Assembly (NCBI RefSeq): GCF_046054165.1
Contig: NZ_JBFNXK010000001.1
Location: 186,001 to 250,000, forward strand
DNA length: 64,000 nucleotides
Direction: 5' to 3'
From: Celerinatantimonas sp046054165
GTDB taxonomy: Bacteria > Pseudomonadota > Gammaproteobacteria > Enterobacterales > Celerinatantimonadaceae
Shown here: positions 1-8,818 of the stretch, piece by piece
How positions within the stretch are numbered: position 1 is the first letter of the stretch
Layout: every line of letters begins with the position of its first letter
Position numbers and translations under genes: made by a program
Notes under the pieces: model-generated
What the model was told of the DNA's origin: nothing
Seen by the model: only the letters and a program-made list of their open reading frames with translations
The model's database searches: none

Positions 1-222
1 CAGCCCTTGTTGAATGCCCGGTAATAACTGTTTGACTAACGGAGTCGGCTCCATCCCAGTTTTGGTTTTGATGAACAAGGGATCATCAAAGCGGCTCCTC
101 AGTTTAGCTAATACGTGACTGGCGGCCGATTGACTCATAAACATCTTTTGGGCCGCTTTTGAGAGGTGTCGTTCCTTCTCTAAAACGACCAACAGACGCA
201 GCTGATTAATATCAATATCCAT
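1..222 (-). CDS. LysR-family transcriptional regulator, N-terminal part (runs off the window)
   Basis: The reverse strand reads 74 codons from an ATG at 222 to the window edge. The residues form a typical LysR winged helix-turn-helix: an N-terminal DINQLRLLVVLEKE segment, then SKAAQKMFMSQSAASHVLAKL as recognition helix, then a DPLFIKT wing. The ligand-binding domain lies outside the window. It is divergent from the agmatine operon starting at 487, the usual arrangement for a LysR protein controlling its neighbour, so control of agmatine or putrescine use is a reasonable inference. The family call is safe; the effector is unknown. Confidence 0.85.
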   Translation of the reverse strand, partial: MDIDINQLRLLVVLEKERHLSKAAQKMFMSQSAASHVLAKLRSRFDDPLFIKTKTGMEPTPLVKQLLPGIQQGL

Positions 223-241
223 AAGTTATCGAAATCTCTCA

Positions 242-270
242 TATGAAAATAAAAAAAATGCATTTTCATA
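242..270. promoter_or_regulatory. Inverted repeat in the lysR-aguB divergent promoter region
   Basis: TATGAAAAT at 242-250 and ATTTTCATA at 262-270 are perfect 9-bp inverted arms separated by 11 bases. It lies 20 bp before the LysR start in the space between the two divergent genes. A dyad of this size is what a LysR dimer binds (T-N11-A type sites). Binding by this regulator is inferred. Confidence 0.4.
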
Positions 271-486
271 ATAACCTAATCCCGAGTAAAAAGGTGCCAA
301 GAACTTTTGAATGGTCATGCTTAAATTTTGGTTCAATGACGCCATACAACAGCACTATTTAACGTTAGATGCCATTTGTAGAGAATTTAGAACTACATCT
401 GCTCTTGACCTAAATCAGGCTGAGTAGTGGCGAAACAAATCACGGCCAATCACCCCTCTAATTGATATTTTCCATAAGGAGATGAG

Positions 487-1380
487 ATGAAAAAAGTAAC
501 GGTTGCAGCAACCCAAATGGCTTGCTCATGGGATGTCAAAAGTAATGTCGATAAAGCCGAAGCATTGGTCCGCGAAGCGGCTAAACAAGGCGCGCAAATT
601 ATCCTGTTGCAGGAGCTATTCGAAACCCCCTATTTTTGCATTGAGATCAGCGAGTCCTATCATAAACTCGCATCAACATTAGAAAATAATGAAGCTTTTG
701 CTCGTTTATCTCAGTTAGCGAAAGAATTACAAGTGGTGCTTCCCTTTAGCTGGTATGAACGCGCCGGGAACGTCAGTTTTAATTCCATTGCAGTGATTGA
801 TGCCGATGGCTCGTTGCTGGGAAAATACCGCAAGACGCATATTCCCGATAGTGATGGTTACTTAGAAAAATATTACTTTAGTCCTGGCGATACCGGATTC
901 AAAGTCTGGAACACCCGTTATGCTAAAATCGGTATTGGTATTTGTTGGGATCAATGGTTCCCCGAAACCGCTCGCAGCATGGCGCTGCAAGGGGCTGAAT
1001 TGTTATTCTTCCCTACCGCCATAGGGAGCGAACCCAGCCAACCCGCACTTGATTCACAGCCGCACTGGCAACGTACCATGCAGGGCCATTCCGCTGCAAA
1101 CCAGATCCCAGTGATCGCATCCAACCGTATTGGCACCGAAACTGCTCAATTCCGCGACCTGTCACTGACCTTCTTTGGTTCATCGTTTATCACCGATGGT
1201 ACTGGCGAAATTGTGGCCAAAGCGGATCGTGAGCACCAAAGCATTCTGACTCACGAATTCGATCTCGATGAACTCGAATTTCAACGCCGGGCTTGGGGAT
1301 TATTCAGAGACAGACGACCAGAACATTACCGCGGTCTATTAACACTGGACGGACAGGTCAAGGATGGTGGTCATGAATAA
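487..1380 (+). CDS. aguB: N-carbamoylputrescine amidase
   Basis: This cytoplasmic nitrilase-superfamily enzyme of 297 residues hydrolyses N-carbamoylputrescine to putrescine, CO2 and ammonia, the second step of the agmatine route. The Glu-Lys-Cys triad is visible at E43 (LLQELFE), K116 (YRKTHIPD) and C153 (GICWDQWFPE). The length fits AguB proteins. The ATG is preceded by AAGGAG at a good distance. It is the first gene of a three-gene operon with an antiporter and agmatine deiminase, which settles the substrate among nitrilase relatives. Its stop overlaps the antiporter start by 8 bases. Confidence 0.93.
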   Translation: MKKVTVAATQMACSWDVKSNVDKAEALVREAAKQGAQIILLQELFETPYFCIEISESYHKLASTLENNEAFARLSQLAKELQVVLPFSWYERAGNVSFNSIAVIDADGSLLGKYRKTHIPDSDGYLEKYYFSPGDTGFKVWNTRYAKIGIGICWDQWFPETARSMALQGAELLFFPTAIGSEPSQPALDSQPHWQRTMQGHSAANQIPVIASNRIGTETAQFRDLSLTFFGSSFITDGTGEIVAKADREHQSILTHEFDLDELEFQRRAWGLFRDRRPEHYRGLLTLDGQVKDGGHE

Positions 1381-2767
1381 CCCAAAAATGGGGATCGCAC
1401 CACTGGCTCTGTTTAGTTTATGTACGGTTCTTGTGGTTGATACACTCACCGCATCGGCTTCTATTGGCGTCAGTGCTCTGGGATGGTGGGCGTTGATTCT
1501 GGTAATCTTTGTACTACCTTATGGCCTAATCACCTCGGAGTTGAGTGCCGCTTACCCCGGTGAAGGCGGGATCTACGATTGGGTCAAACGTGCCTTTGGC
1601 TCTCGTTGGGCAATTCGAACTACATGGCTCTACTGGATTAATGTCGGTTTGTGGATGCCTGCAGTTTATATTCTGTTCGCCGGAACCTTTACCGAACTGT
1701 TCGCGCCTAATCTGCCACTCACGATCCAGATCATCATGTGCATTGCGCTCACATGGATAACCGTCTGGGTCTGTAACGTCTCTATCGATATCGGTGTCTG
1801 GGTCACCAACTTCTGCGCTTTATTAAAAGTACTGATTATTGCTGTTTTGGGGATCGGTGGTTTTGTTTATGCGGCAAAACATGGCGTGGCCAATGATTTC
1901 TCTATACAAGAAATGCTGCCATCATTTGATTCCGGAGTAGCCTTTCTGCCAGCCTTAGTCTTTAACCTAATGGGCTTTGAACTGGTCGCGACCATGACCA
2001 AAGAGATGAAAGATGTCAAACAGATGCCCAAAGTAGTTTTTCTGGCCATGGGCGTTACCGCACTACTTTATATCATAGGGACACTGGGTATTCTGCTAGC
2101 CTTACCGGTAAAAGAAGTGGGTCTGGTAGCTGGGATTGTCGACACCTTAAAAGTGCTGTTCGGCACCGATGCCTGGGGCCAGTTCATGACCGATGCCTTA
2201 GGGGTAATGACCTTACTCACCTTCATTGGCAACATGGTCAGCTGGACGATGGGATCGAGTCGAGCTGCCAGCGAATCGGCTCGTGACGGCGAACTACCTA
2301 AAGTATTGGGAAAAACGTCCAACAAGCACAACACGCCCGTCGGAGCCAATGTGTTTACCGGGCTCGTTTCAACACTGGTCATTATCATTTATGCTTTCTT
2401 TGCCAGCAGTAATGATGAATTATTTTGGTCCATGTTTGCATTCTCAAGCTGTGTTTTTCTAGTGCCCTATCTATTGATGTTCCCGGCATATCTAAAACTT
2501 CGATTAACGGATGGCGATCAACCGCGCCCCTTTAAAGTTCCCGGAAGTATACTGGTTCAGAAAATAATGACCGTCATCTGCTTCCTCATCATTTTACAGG
2601 CCGTCGTTCTGTTTATCTTCCCCGATGTATTATCCGGTAAGGTCGATTGGTCCTATACCTTGCCTATTTTATCCGGGGTACTCATCACTGTGGCCATCGG
2701 AGAAATACTACTAAAACGAGCCACAATGCATAAACATGAATCGGTAAACACAGGAGACTTGGCATGA
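1373..2767 (+). CDS. APC-superfamily amino acid/polyamine transporter, probable agmatine-putrescine exchanger
   Basis: A membrane protein of 464 residues with about twelve hydrophobic segments and the look of the glutamate/GABA-antiporter branch of the APC superfamily (start MNNPKMGIAPLALFSL; an AYPGEGGIYDWVKRAFG motif after the second segment). It sits between N-carbamoylputrescine amidase and agmatine deiminase, so it most likely imports agmatine, perhaps in exchange for putrescine; the substrate is inferred from context. I chose ATG 1373 over ATG 1364 because AAGGA then stands 8 bases upstream; this start overlaps the aguB stop. The last codons overlap the aguA start at 2764. Confidence 0.8.
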   Translation: MNNPKMGIAPLALFSLCTVLVVDTLTASASIGVSALGWWALILVIFVLPYGLITSELSAAYPGEGGIYDWVKRAFGSRWAIRTTWLYWINVGLWMPAVYILFAGTFTELFAPNLPLTIQIIMCIALTWITVWVCNVSIDIGVWVTNFCALLKVLIIAVLGIGGFVYAAKHGVANDFSIQEMLPSFDSGVAFLPALVFNLMGFELVATMTKEMKDVKQMPKVVFLAMGVTALLYIIGTLGILLALPVKEVGLVAGIVDTLKVLFGTDAWGQFMTDALGVMTLLTFIGNMVSWTMGSSRAASESARDGELPKVLGKTSNKHNTPVGANVFTGLVSTLVIIIYAFFASSNDELFWSMFAFSSCVFLVPYLLMFPAYLKLRLTDGDQPRPFKVPGSILVQKIMTVICFLIILQAVVLFIFPDVLSGKVDWSYTLPILSGVLITVAIGEILLKRATMHKHESVNTGDLA

Positions 2768-3861
2768 GCAACATCATCACCCAATTACCCATTGAAGAAG
2801 GGTTCTACATGCCAGGCGAGCATCATCCTCAATGCGAGGTCTGGATGGCTTGGCCAGTTCGCAGCGATAACTGGCGCAATGGTGCCAAACCCGCACAAAA
2901 AACATTTGTAGATATCGCCTGTGCCATTGCCGAGGAAACCCCGGTGGTCATGGTCGTGAATCAGGTACAATATGCCAATGCCCGGGAACAATTACCGGCC
3001 CATATCAAAGTGATCGAGATGTCATATAACGACAGTTGGATGCGTGATATTGGTGCGACTTATGTGATCAACTCACAAGGTCAGCGCCGCGGGGTAAGCT
3101 GGCAGTTTAATGCTTGGGGCGGACTGGTTGATGGGCTTTACTTCCCTTGGAATTTAGACGATCAGGTCGCTGAAAAAATGCTGAGTTTGACCAACGATGA
3201 TCGCTATCAAGCACCGTTAGTTCTCGAAGGGGGCTCAATCCATACAGATGGTGAAGGAACATTATTTACTACAGAAGCGTGTTTGCTTCATCCAAGTCGC
3301 AATCCGGAACTATCAAAACAGGCCATCGAAGCACATTTAAAACAGTATCTGGGCGTTGAGAAAATTATTTGGTTACCGCATGGAATATTCAACGATGAAA
3401 CCAATGAACATGTCGATAATGTTTTACATGTAGTGAAACCCGGAGAAGTTATTCTGGCCTATTGCGATGATCCAAAGGATCCACAATATTTATGGAGTCA
3501 GCAAGCTCTTCAAGTGTTAGAAAATGAACGGGATGCTAAAGGCCGTGCGCTTAAAATCCATAAAATGCCAATGCCTGGACCTCTATATATGACTGAAGCT
3601 GAAGCGCAGAATATCGATAGCAGTGATGGGATGATGCGTCAGGCCGGTGAACGGTTAGCCGCTTCTTATGCTAACTTTCTGATCACCAACCAGCGAATCG
3701 TCTACCCACTGTTGGATGAACGCTATGATGCGACCGCCAAGCAAGTCCTTGAATCAGCGTTCCCCGAGCATCAAGTGGTTGGCGTAGCGGCCCGAGAAAT
3801 CCTACTCGGCGGAGGGAATATCCATTGCATTACTCAGCAGGTTCCGCAAAGGATCCGCTGA
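2764..3861 (+). CDS. aguA: Agmatine deiminase
   Basis: A 365-residue enzyme of the peptidyl-arginine-deiminase-like family that converts agmatine to N-carbamoylputrescine and ammonia in the cytoplasm. The family motifs are present: WMRDIGAT near residue 90, LVLEGGSIHTDGEGT near 150, NDETNEHVDN (catalytic His region) near 217, and the nucleophilic cysteine in GGGNIHCITQQ at about 355. Length agrees with bacterial AguA. It overlaps the antiporter by 4 bases and has GGAG 7 bases before its ATG. With aguB it completes agmatine-to-putrescine conversion, releasing ammonia at both steps and giving polyamine, nitrogen or acid-stress benefit. Confidence 0.94.
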   Translation: MSNIITQLPIEEGFYMPGEHHPQCEVWMAWPVRSDNWRNGAKPAQKTFVDIACAIAEETPVVMVVNQVQYANAREQLPAHIKVIEMSYNDSWMRDIGATYVINSQGQRRGVSWQFNAWGGLVDGLYFPWNLDDQVAEKMLSLTNDDRYQAPLVLEGGSIHTDGEGTLFTTEACLLHPSRNPELSKQAIEAHLKQYLGVEKIIWLPHGIFNDETNEHVDNVLHVVKPGEVILAYCDDPKDPQYLWSQQALQVLENERDAKGRALKIHKMPMPGPLYMTEAEAQNIDSSDGMMRQAGERLAASYANFLITNQRIVYPLLDERYDATAKQVLESAFPEHQVVGVAAREILLGGGNIHCITQQVPQRIR

Positions 3862-3904
3862 TACGCCTAATGTCGAGACACTGGGGCTATTATCGTCTCC
3901 CATA

Positions 3905-3934
3905 AAAAACACCTCCATATAAGGAGGTGTTTTT
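3905..3934. terminator. Bidirectional rho-independent terminator
   Basis: AAAAACACCTCC (3905-3916) pairs perfectly with GGAGGTGTTTTT (3923-3934) around a 6-base loop. The A/T runs on both flanks let it end the agmatine operon (+) and the pectate lyase gene (-), which converge here. Confidence 0.92.
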
Positions 3935-3953
3935 CAGTTCAACGGCAACATTG

Positions 3954-5000
3954 CTAAAGTTTTGTCACATCTGATTTAGACACATTACAGCTGGTACTAT
4001 TATTGCTCCATTTTTCACCAACTTTGGGTGATTCATGACCATGCTGAACCCCTTTGTATACAACACAGACATGGGGTTTCCCGGATTGATAATTTTTAAT
4101 TTTTAAATTACGAATAGTTGCACGATCATTAAAGTTACCATTCACGCCGGCAACAGAGCCAATTTTGGCATCAATTTTAACGCCATTAATAGTCAAATAA
4201 CGAGGACCACCATTATCAGTACAATTCCCACATGAACGATAAAGCTTGCCATGTTCACCGGTTAGCGTGAAATTACCTTTAATTTCAACCGTACTATTTT
4301 TCGAATTGTGCTGGAATACTTTATCAGGTTTGCCACCAGGACCATTTTTACTGTTATAAGCAACCCCACCAATAATCGTCATTTTTTTACCATTGTTAGT
4401 GGCTGCATCTTCACAGATATCTTCCCAGATCACATTCTCCAATGTACAGTTACCGCTTTTACAATGAATGCCATCCGAGCCTCCATTTTTGGAAATCCGA
4501 ACATTTTTAACGGTCGCATTAATCAGCGTTAAAACAGGTTTCTGGTGTTCATCGTCACCATTGCATGACAATCCAATGGTCTTTCCACCACAATCAACCG
4601 TTTTATTCTGAATAGTCGCCCCTGCATAGCATTCGGATTTAGCTGATGCTTTTAGCAATACAGGTGCTGAAGTATCCGCAAAAGTGTTAGATAGATTAGA
4701 TTCGATCACCTTATCGCTATCCGTCACCGCTTTCACCTGATAAGAATAATCCGCGTAAGGAACTGCATCGGCATCTTCATAGGTGCGTTCATCCGGAGTC
4801 AGTGTCGCAATTAATTTTTGTGGCCCTGACATACCGTTGACGCGATACACTTCCTGACGCAGGACATGCGTATTATCATTCGACCAAGTCAAAATGGTCT
4901 GTTCTTGATTTTGATACAGCATCAAACTTAAATCACCAGCGATAACTGCTGGTGAAGCTAAAAGCGATGCCATCAACATCGTCATTACTGTTCTCTTCAT
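3954..5000 (-). CDS. Secreted pectate lyase, PL3 family (PelI-like)
   Basis: A 348-residue exported protein. MKRTVMTMLMASLLASPAVIAG is a clear signal peptide. Residues about 22-115 resemble a fibronectin-III-like module (LTWSNDNTHVLRQEVYRV, YSYQVKAV). The remainder has the cysteine-rich parallel beta-helix of PL3 pectate lyases: NKTVDCGGKTIGLSCNGDD, GGSDGIHCKSGNCTLENVIWEDICEDA and GKLYRSCGNCTDNGG, with the conserved Asp/Glu calcium cluster. This FnIII plus PL3 layout matches PelI of soft-rot enterobacteria. It would cleave polygalacturonate by calcium-dependent beta-elimination outside the cell. I chose the second ATG because GGAG lies just upstream and the signal peptide then begins cleanly. 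No other pectin gene is adjacent. Confidence 0.88.
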   Translation of the reverse strand: MKRTVMTMLMASLLASPAVIAGDLSLMLYQNQEQTILTWSNDNTHVLRQEVYRVNGMSGPQKLIATLTPDERTYEDADAVPYADYSYQVKAVTDSDKVIESNLSNTFADTSAPVLLKASAKSECYAGATIQNKTVDCGGKTIGLSCNGDDEHQKPVLTLINATVKNVRISKNGGSDGIHCKSGNCTLENVIWEDICEDAATNNGKKMTIIGGVAYNSKNGPGGKPDKVFQHNSKNSTVEIKGNFTLTGEHGKLYRSCGNCTDNGGPRYLTINGVKIDAKIGSVAGVNGNFNDRATIRNLKIKNYQSGKPHVCVVYKGVQHGHESPKVGEKWSNNSTSCNVSKSDVTKL

Positions 5001-5496
5001 TATGATCTCCATTCCTTGAGTTCGGGTACTGCTAATAACAATCTTCCGATAAATAACTCTTAAACATCATATTGTTATCATGTTCTTGAATCTTATTCGG
5101 TCTTGCTACAAGCTTATCCATATACATTAAATGAGCTATAGCTCAACAACATTAGAACAGCTTTTCATTTTTAACAAATATAAAAATAGAGGTGTGATCA
5201 CAAATTTAAACTATAATGATAAATATATTTATATTGGATTTTTATATTTTAATTTTTTTAAAAATACAATATTAAATCGACTACGTTTTATATAAAATAA
5301 AACGACTTTAAGAGGAATTAGATCTATTGGTGCAGCACACGTCTGCTATGCAATCACTTTGATATAGCCAACTTGTATATTAAACGCGTCATTTAATATA
5401 CAAGTCAGATAGATGATATCTGTTTGAATTATTACTTAAGATATTATCCCATATATTCATTTTATAATTAAATGACCAATGGAATCATTTTCTCAA
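5001..5496. other. AT-rich intergenic region upstream of the pectate lyase
   Basis: About 500 bases without a credible gene. It should hold the pectate lyase promoter. A perfect palindrome TGTGATCACA lies near 5191-5200, but the half-sites abut instead of having the six-base gap of a CRP site. No confident KdgR box was found. An AT-rich stretch runs from 5210 to 5300. Confidence 0.5.
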
Positions 5497-6114
5497 TTAC
5501 CCTCTAGCCGCCATAAAAATGCCACTGCCAGCGAGTAATAAACCCGACCCATAGCGTAAAGTTCGGTTTCCTTTAGCAAAACGAAACGAATTTTTCGCCT
5601 TATATGCAACATAGGCATACCCCAACATCACGCCGCCTACCGCAACGGTTGCAATGCTATATAGCACAACCGCATCCAGAACGCTCACTTGGGATAAATC
5701 AAGAAATGCCGGGAAAAAACTAAGATAAAATAAAATAGCTTTAGGATTACTCAGCGTCGTCACCAAACCCGCGGTAAAACTTGCAAAATGACTCGGTTCT
5801 CTAATTAACGTAACTTGTTCATCATGCGAACGACGAGCAACAGCAAAAGAGATTCCCATCCAAATAAGATAGGCTGCCCCTATATATTTAATAATCACAA
5901 AAGAGCTCCCCATCAGTTGCGACAAAGCAGTCAATCCAAATAACGCGAGTGTAATAAAAACGAAATCACCCGCAACGATACCAACAACCGTTGAAAAACC
6001 ATGCTTCATACCGACAGCCAAGGTGCGGGCTACAACCGCCAGCACCCCGGGCCCCGGGATTAACGCCAAAATTAACATCGCACCAAATAAAGCTAACGAA
6101 GAGGTATATGTCAT
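5497..6114 (-). CDS. LysE/RhtB-family amino acid exporter
   Basis: A 205-residue inner-membrane protein with about six hydrophobic segments. The family signature is at the N terminus: LILALIPGPGVLAVVARTLAVGMKHG, followed by GIVAGDFVFI and YIGAAYLIWMGI, and in the middle LSNPKAILFYLSFFPAFLD. Proteins of this family export amino acids or homoserine/threonine-type compounds; the substrate cannot be read from sequence. The start is chosen so AGGAG is 5 bases upstream; a GTG and another ATG lie immediately before it. Confidence 0.88.
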   Translation of the reverse strand: MTYTSSLALFGAMLILALIPGPGVLAVVARTLAVGMKHGFSTVVGIVAGDFVFITLALFGLTALSQLMGSSFVIIKYIGAAYLIWMGISFAVARRSHDEQVTLIREPSHFASFTAGLVTTLSNPKAILFYLSFFPAFLDLSQVSVLDAVVLYSIATVAVGGVMLGYAYVAYKAKNSFRFAKGNRTLRYGSGLLLAGSGIFMAARG

Positions 6115-6178
6115 CATCACTCCTGAATATCAATTGCCACCATCGGGCAAGTTCCATCACATCAATTCACGCCAACTT

Positions 6179-6718
6179 CTATCTATCAACCCGGTGAATC
6201 AAATCTCGAAGAATCATTTGGCCTTCTAACCAATACCCTAAATTAGATTGACCATTAATATGCCCAACAGCACCAATGTTATGCACTGCGGCATTTAACG
6301 CTCGCCCTTGATTATAAGCATGTTCAATAGAAGCATAGGGATCATCTTCACTGGCCACGATCACCGCAGGACAACAATCACAATACGTTCCCAAATTACT
6401 AAAATGAACGGCCTGTTCGGGGAATTCCGGGCCTAAGACATTAGGCATGGCGACTAACATAGCCCCTGATACCTGGCCAAGGTCATGACACCGTAGCCAT
6501 TCGGTAAACAAAACACATCCCAAACTATGCGCAATCACGACCACAGGTTCATGAATAGATACTAATGCATGCTCGAAATCATCGAGCCACTGTTCCATAA
6601 CCGGTTGTTCCCAATTTGAATGTTCTACCCATGTAGCTTGTTCCGATTCCAAATACCACTGGCGTTGCCAATGTTCGGATCCCGAATTACCAATCCCGGC
6701 TAAAAACAGTAAATGCAT
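6179..6718 (-). CDS. RBBP9/YdeN-type serine hydrolase (alpha/beta fold)
   Basis: A 179-residue cytoplasmic alpha/beta hydrolase. It begins MHLLFLAGIGNSGSEHWQRQW, the family's LPGxGxSxxxHWQ-type opening. The nucleophile elbow is AHSLGCVLFTEWL near residue 75, an aspartate follows in ASEDDPYAS near 130, and the histidine is in GAVGHINGQSNLG near 160, giving the Ser-Asp-His triad. Small YdeN/RBBP9 enzymes have no single established substrate. The start is the ATG at 6718 with GAAGGAG upstream. Confidence 0.82.
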   Translation of the reverse strand: MHLLFLAGIGNSGSEHWQRQWYLESEQATWVEHSNWEQPVMEQWLDDFEHALVSIHEPVVVIAHSLGCVLFTEWLRCHDLGQVSGAMLVAMPNVLGPEFPEQAVHFSNLGTYCDCCPAVIVASEDDPYASIEHAYNQGRALNAAVHNIGAVGHINGQSNLGYWLEGQMILRDLIHRVDR

Positions 6719-7585
6719 ATATACTCCTTCAATGTAGTACTGTTCATTTCTATTTTTTACATGTTTTAATATTATGATCAAGCTTTAGTTTTATTAGCTC
6801 CGATGACGATGATACTTAATTTTATCGGTTCCCTATATTTTATTTGTATCCTGTAATATTAAATCATCTCATATTCATTTTTCGTGGTGACTTCTTCGGC
6901 ATGGACATGAAAAATATATCGTAAATTCCAATACTAGAACTCTATTAAAATAGAGTTTTCCCATCAAAAAAATAAAATCTAAATAGCGGTTCTAACCTTT
7001 TAATGAGTTGGCTATCTATTCCAAACCAGCAAATGAGGACACACTGACAAAGTGATACTATTCTCAATATTATATTTATAGCTTTTTCAATAAAAACGAG
7101 TATTCATAAGTGCGAATCCCTCCCCTTTATTCAATCTTCCCGCTGTCGATGCGATGGTAAAAGTCTTTAAATCACATCGGTTCTCATCATATCCCAAGGC
7201 CTGACTTAAGCCACTCAAGAAGTATTCCTAAGACTAGGTCTCAGAGGCCATTCCTTTAAGTAGAGCACTAGGACCAAACAGCTAGTTAGGTGGATACAGT
7301 ATCAGACAACTGCATGCTTCCTCGCGTGTTAAAAGGCTATTATTTCATCATATAAAACATAGACACGGCCTTATTCTGTCAGAATATAAAATTTCATCTA
7401 GTTGCAGCACTTTCAACTGAGATCACGGTTATTGACACCATAGAAATTAAAATAGACAAAGTCCGAACCTTCATTAAAAATGCAAAAGGTTTCCGGTGCT
7501 ATGGTATTCAATAACAACATGCTCAACGCTGAATGATCCACAATGTAAGGCATGTTTCAATGATCTTCGATGTTGAGAGACCGCA
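6719..7585. other. Long intergenic region before the two-component system
   Basis: About 870 bases without a coding frame I can support. The stretch 7130-7300 is more GC-balanced and contains repeated CTAGG/CCTAAG-type words, which could be a decayed gene or an RNA, but no confident structure was found. The promoter of the sensor kinase gene must lie in its 3' part. Confidence 0.4.
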
Positions 7586-8812
7586 ATGAAAAACCTCTAT
7601 CGACTCAATGAATTTCTGGATGTTGAACGTTTGCAAACCCTTCAGGATTACTTTAGTGAATCGATGACGATTGCCTTAGTCGTCGTCGACCAACAAGGTG
7701 TTCCCGTGACCCAACCCAGTGGCTTCTGCCAGTTTTGTTTAAACGCTCGAGAACAACCAACACTCGCACCACACTGTTATCAATGCGACGATGCGGGCGG
7801 AAGAGCCGCAATGAAAGCCGCTAAACCGGTGGTCTACCGCTGCCATTGCGGCTTTGTCGAATTTGCAGTTCCCATCCTCATCCATGGACACTATTTAGGG
7901 GCATTTATCTCTGGTCAAATTCGGGTCGAACCCAATAAAGAACAGCAAATCCCGTTTATCTTACCCCTTGCTCAAACATCCGATGTAACCATTGCAGAGC
8001 GCGAGGCTGATCACTCATTGCCCTACCAGCGCTTTGAATCAATCGCCTATACGTTGTTACATGTCGCATCCTATTTAGTTGAACAAGCTTATGCGAATAA
8101 CATTCAACGCGAACTGCATCAAAAAGAAATTGCACTCAATAATGAGTACAAAAAACGCGTCGAGATGGAACTTTCACTACACGAAGCGGAATTTAAGGCC
8201 CTGAGCTATCAAATAAATCCACACTTTTTATTCAATGTTCTAAACACTATTGGTCGATTAGCTTATTTAGAGGATGCCCCACAAACAGAAACCATGGTCT
8301 TCAATTTCTCCGATATGATGCGCTATCTGCTGCAAAAAAATAACAGTACCGGCGTCATTACTCTAGGCAATGAACTCACCTATGTTGAAAACTACATTGC
8401 CATCCAAAAAGTCCGGATGCCACACCGTTTCGACTATAACATTGATGTTCCAGAATCATGTCTAGCTATCATCTGTCCTTTTCTGTTACTACAGCCATTG
8501 GTTGAAAACTTCTTTAACTATGTGGTGGAACCCCGGGAAGGAAAAAGCACTCTCACCATTCGCGCTTATCCTGATGACAGTCATCTAACGATCACATTAC
8601 AAGATAATGGGGATGGCATTGCCCCTGAGCAAATCCAGCAGATCAAACAAGGGCAGAATAACCGTCATAAAACCGGTATTGGGATCAACAATATTCAAAA
8701 TCGACTTCGTTTAATGTTTGGAGAACAGGGCCGATTTGAAATCACTAGCCCGTATAAACCCAATCAGGGAACCTCTATTACAATTCAATTTCCTATGGCT
8801 TATGCCCGGTAA
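7586..8812 (+). CDS. Sensor histidine kinase with PocR ligand-binding domain (LytS/YesM type)
   Basis: A 408-residue protein lacking obvious membrane segments. Residues 1-170 form a PocR-type sensory domain with conserved cysteines (FCQFCLNARE, CYQCDDAGGRAA, YRCHCGFVEFAVPI) and a GAFISGQIRV strand; PocR domains are known for diol and related small ligands. A coiled linker leads to a His_kinase domain with phospho-accepting H213 in QINPHFLFN, then a HATPase_c domain with LLLQPLVENFF and DNGDGI. It precedes its response regulator by 6 bases. The pair faces a glycyl radical dehydratase operon, so sensing glycerol or a diol to induce that operon is a strong contextual inference. Confidence 0.88.
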   Translation: MKNLYRLNEFLDVERLQTLQDYFSESMTIALVVVDQQGVPVTQPSGFCQFCLNAREQPTLAPHCYQCDDAGGRAAMKAAKPVVYRCHCGFVEFAVPILIHGHYLGAFISGQIRVEPNKEQQIPFILPLAQTSDVTIAEREADHSLPYQRFESIAYTLLHVASYLVEQAYANNIQRELHQKEIALNNEYKKRVEMELSLHEAEFKALSYQINPHFLFNVLNTIGRLAYLEDAPQTETMVFNFSDMMRYLLQKNNSTGVITLGNELTYVENYIAIQKVRMPHRFDYNIDVPESCLAIICPFLLLQPLVENFFNYVVEPREGKSTLTIRAYPDDSHLTITLQDNGDGIAPEQIQQIKQGQNNRHKTGIGINNIQNRLRLMFGEQGRFEITSPYKPNQGTSITIQFPMAYAR

Positions 8813-8818
8813 CCGCCT

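Noticed and set aside
951..1136. Antisense frame inside aguB as a gene
   Set aside because: Shadow of the real coding frame, with no ribosome site; the same holds for the many short frames opposite other genes.
5191..5200. TGTGATCACA as a CRP site before the pectate lyase gene
   Set aside because: CRP needs TGTGA-N6-TCACA; here the half-sites touch, so the spacing is wrong.
5281..5312. KdgR-like box (AAATAAAACGACTTTAAG) upstream of the pectate lyase
   Set aside because: Only the left half resembles the consensus; the right half does not, and the distance to the gene is long.
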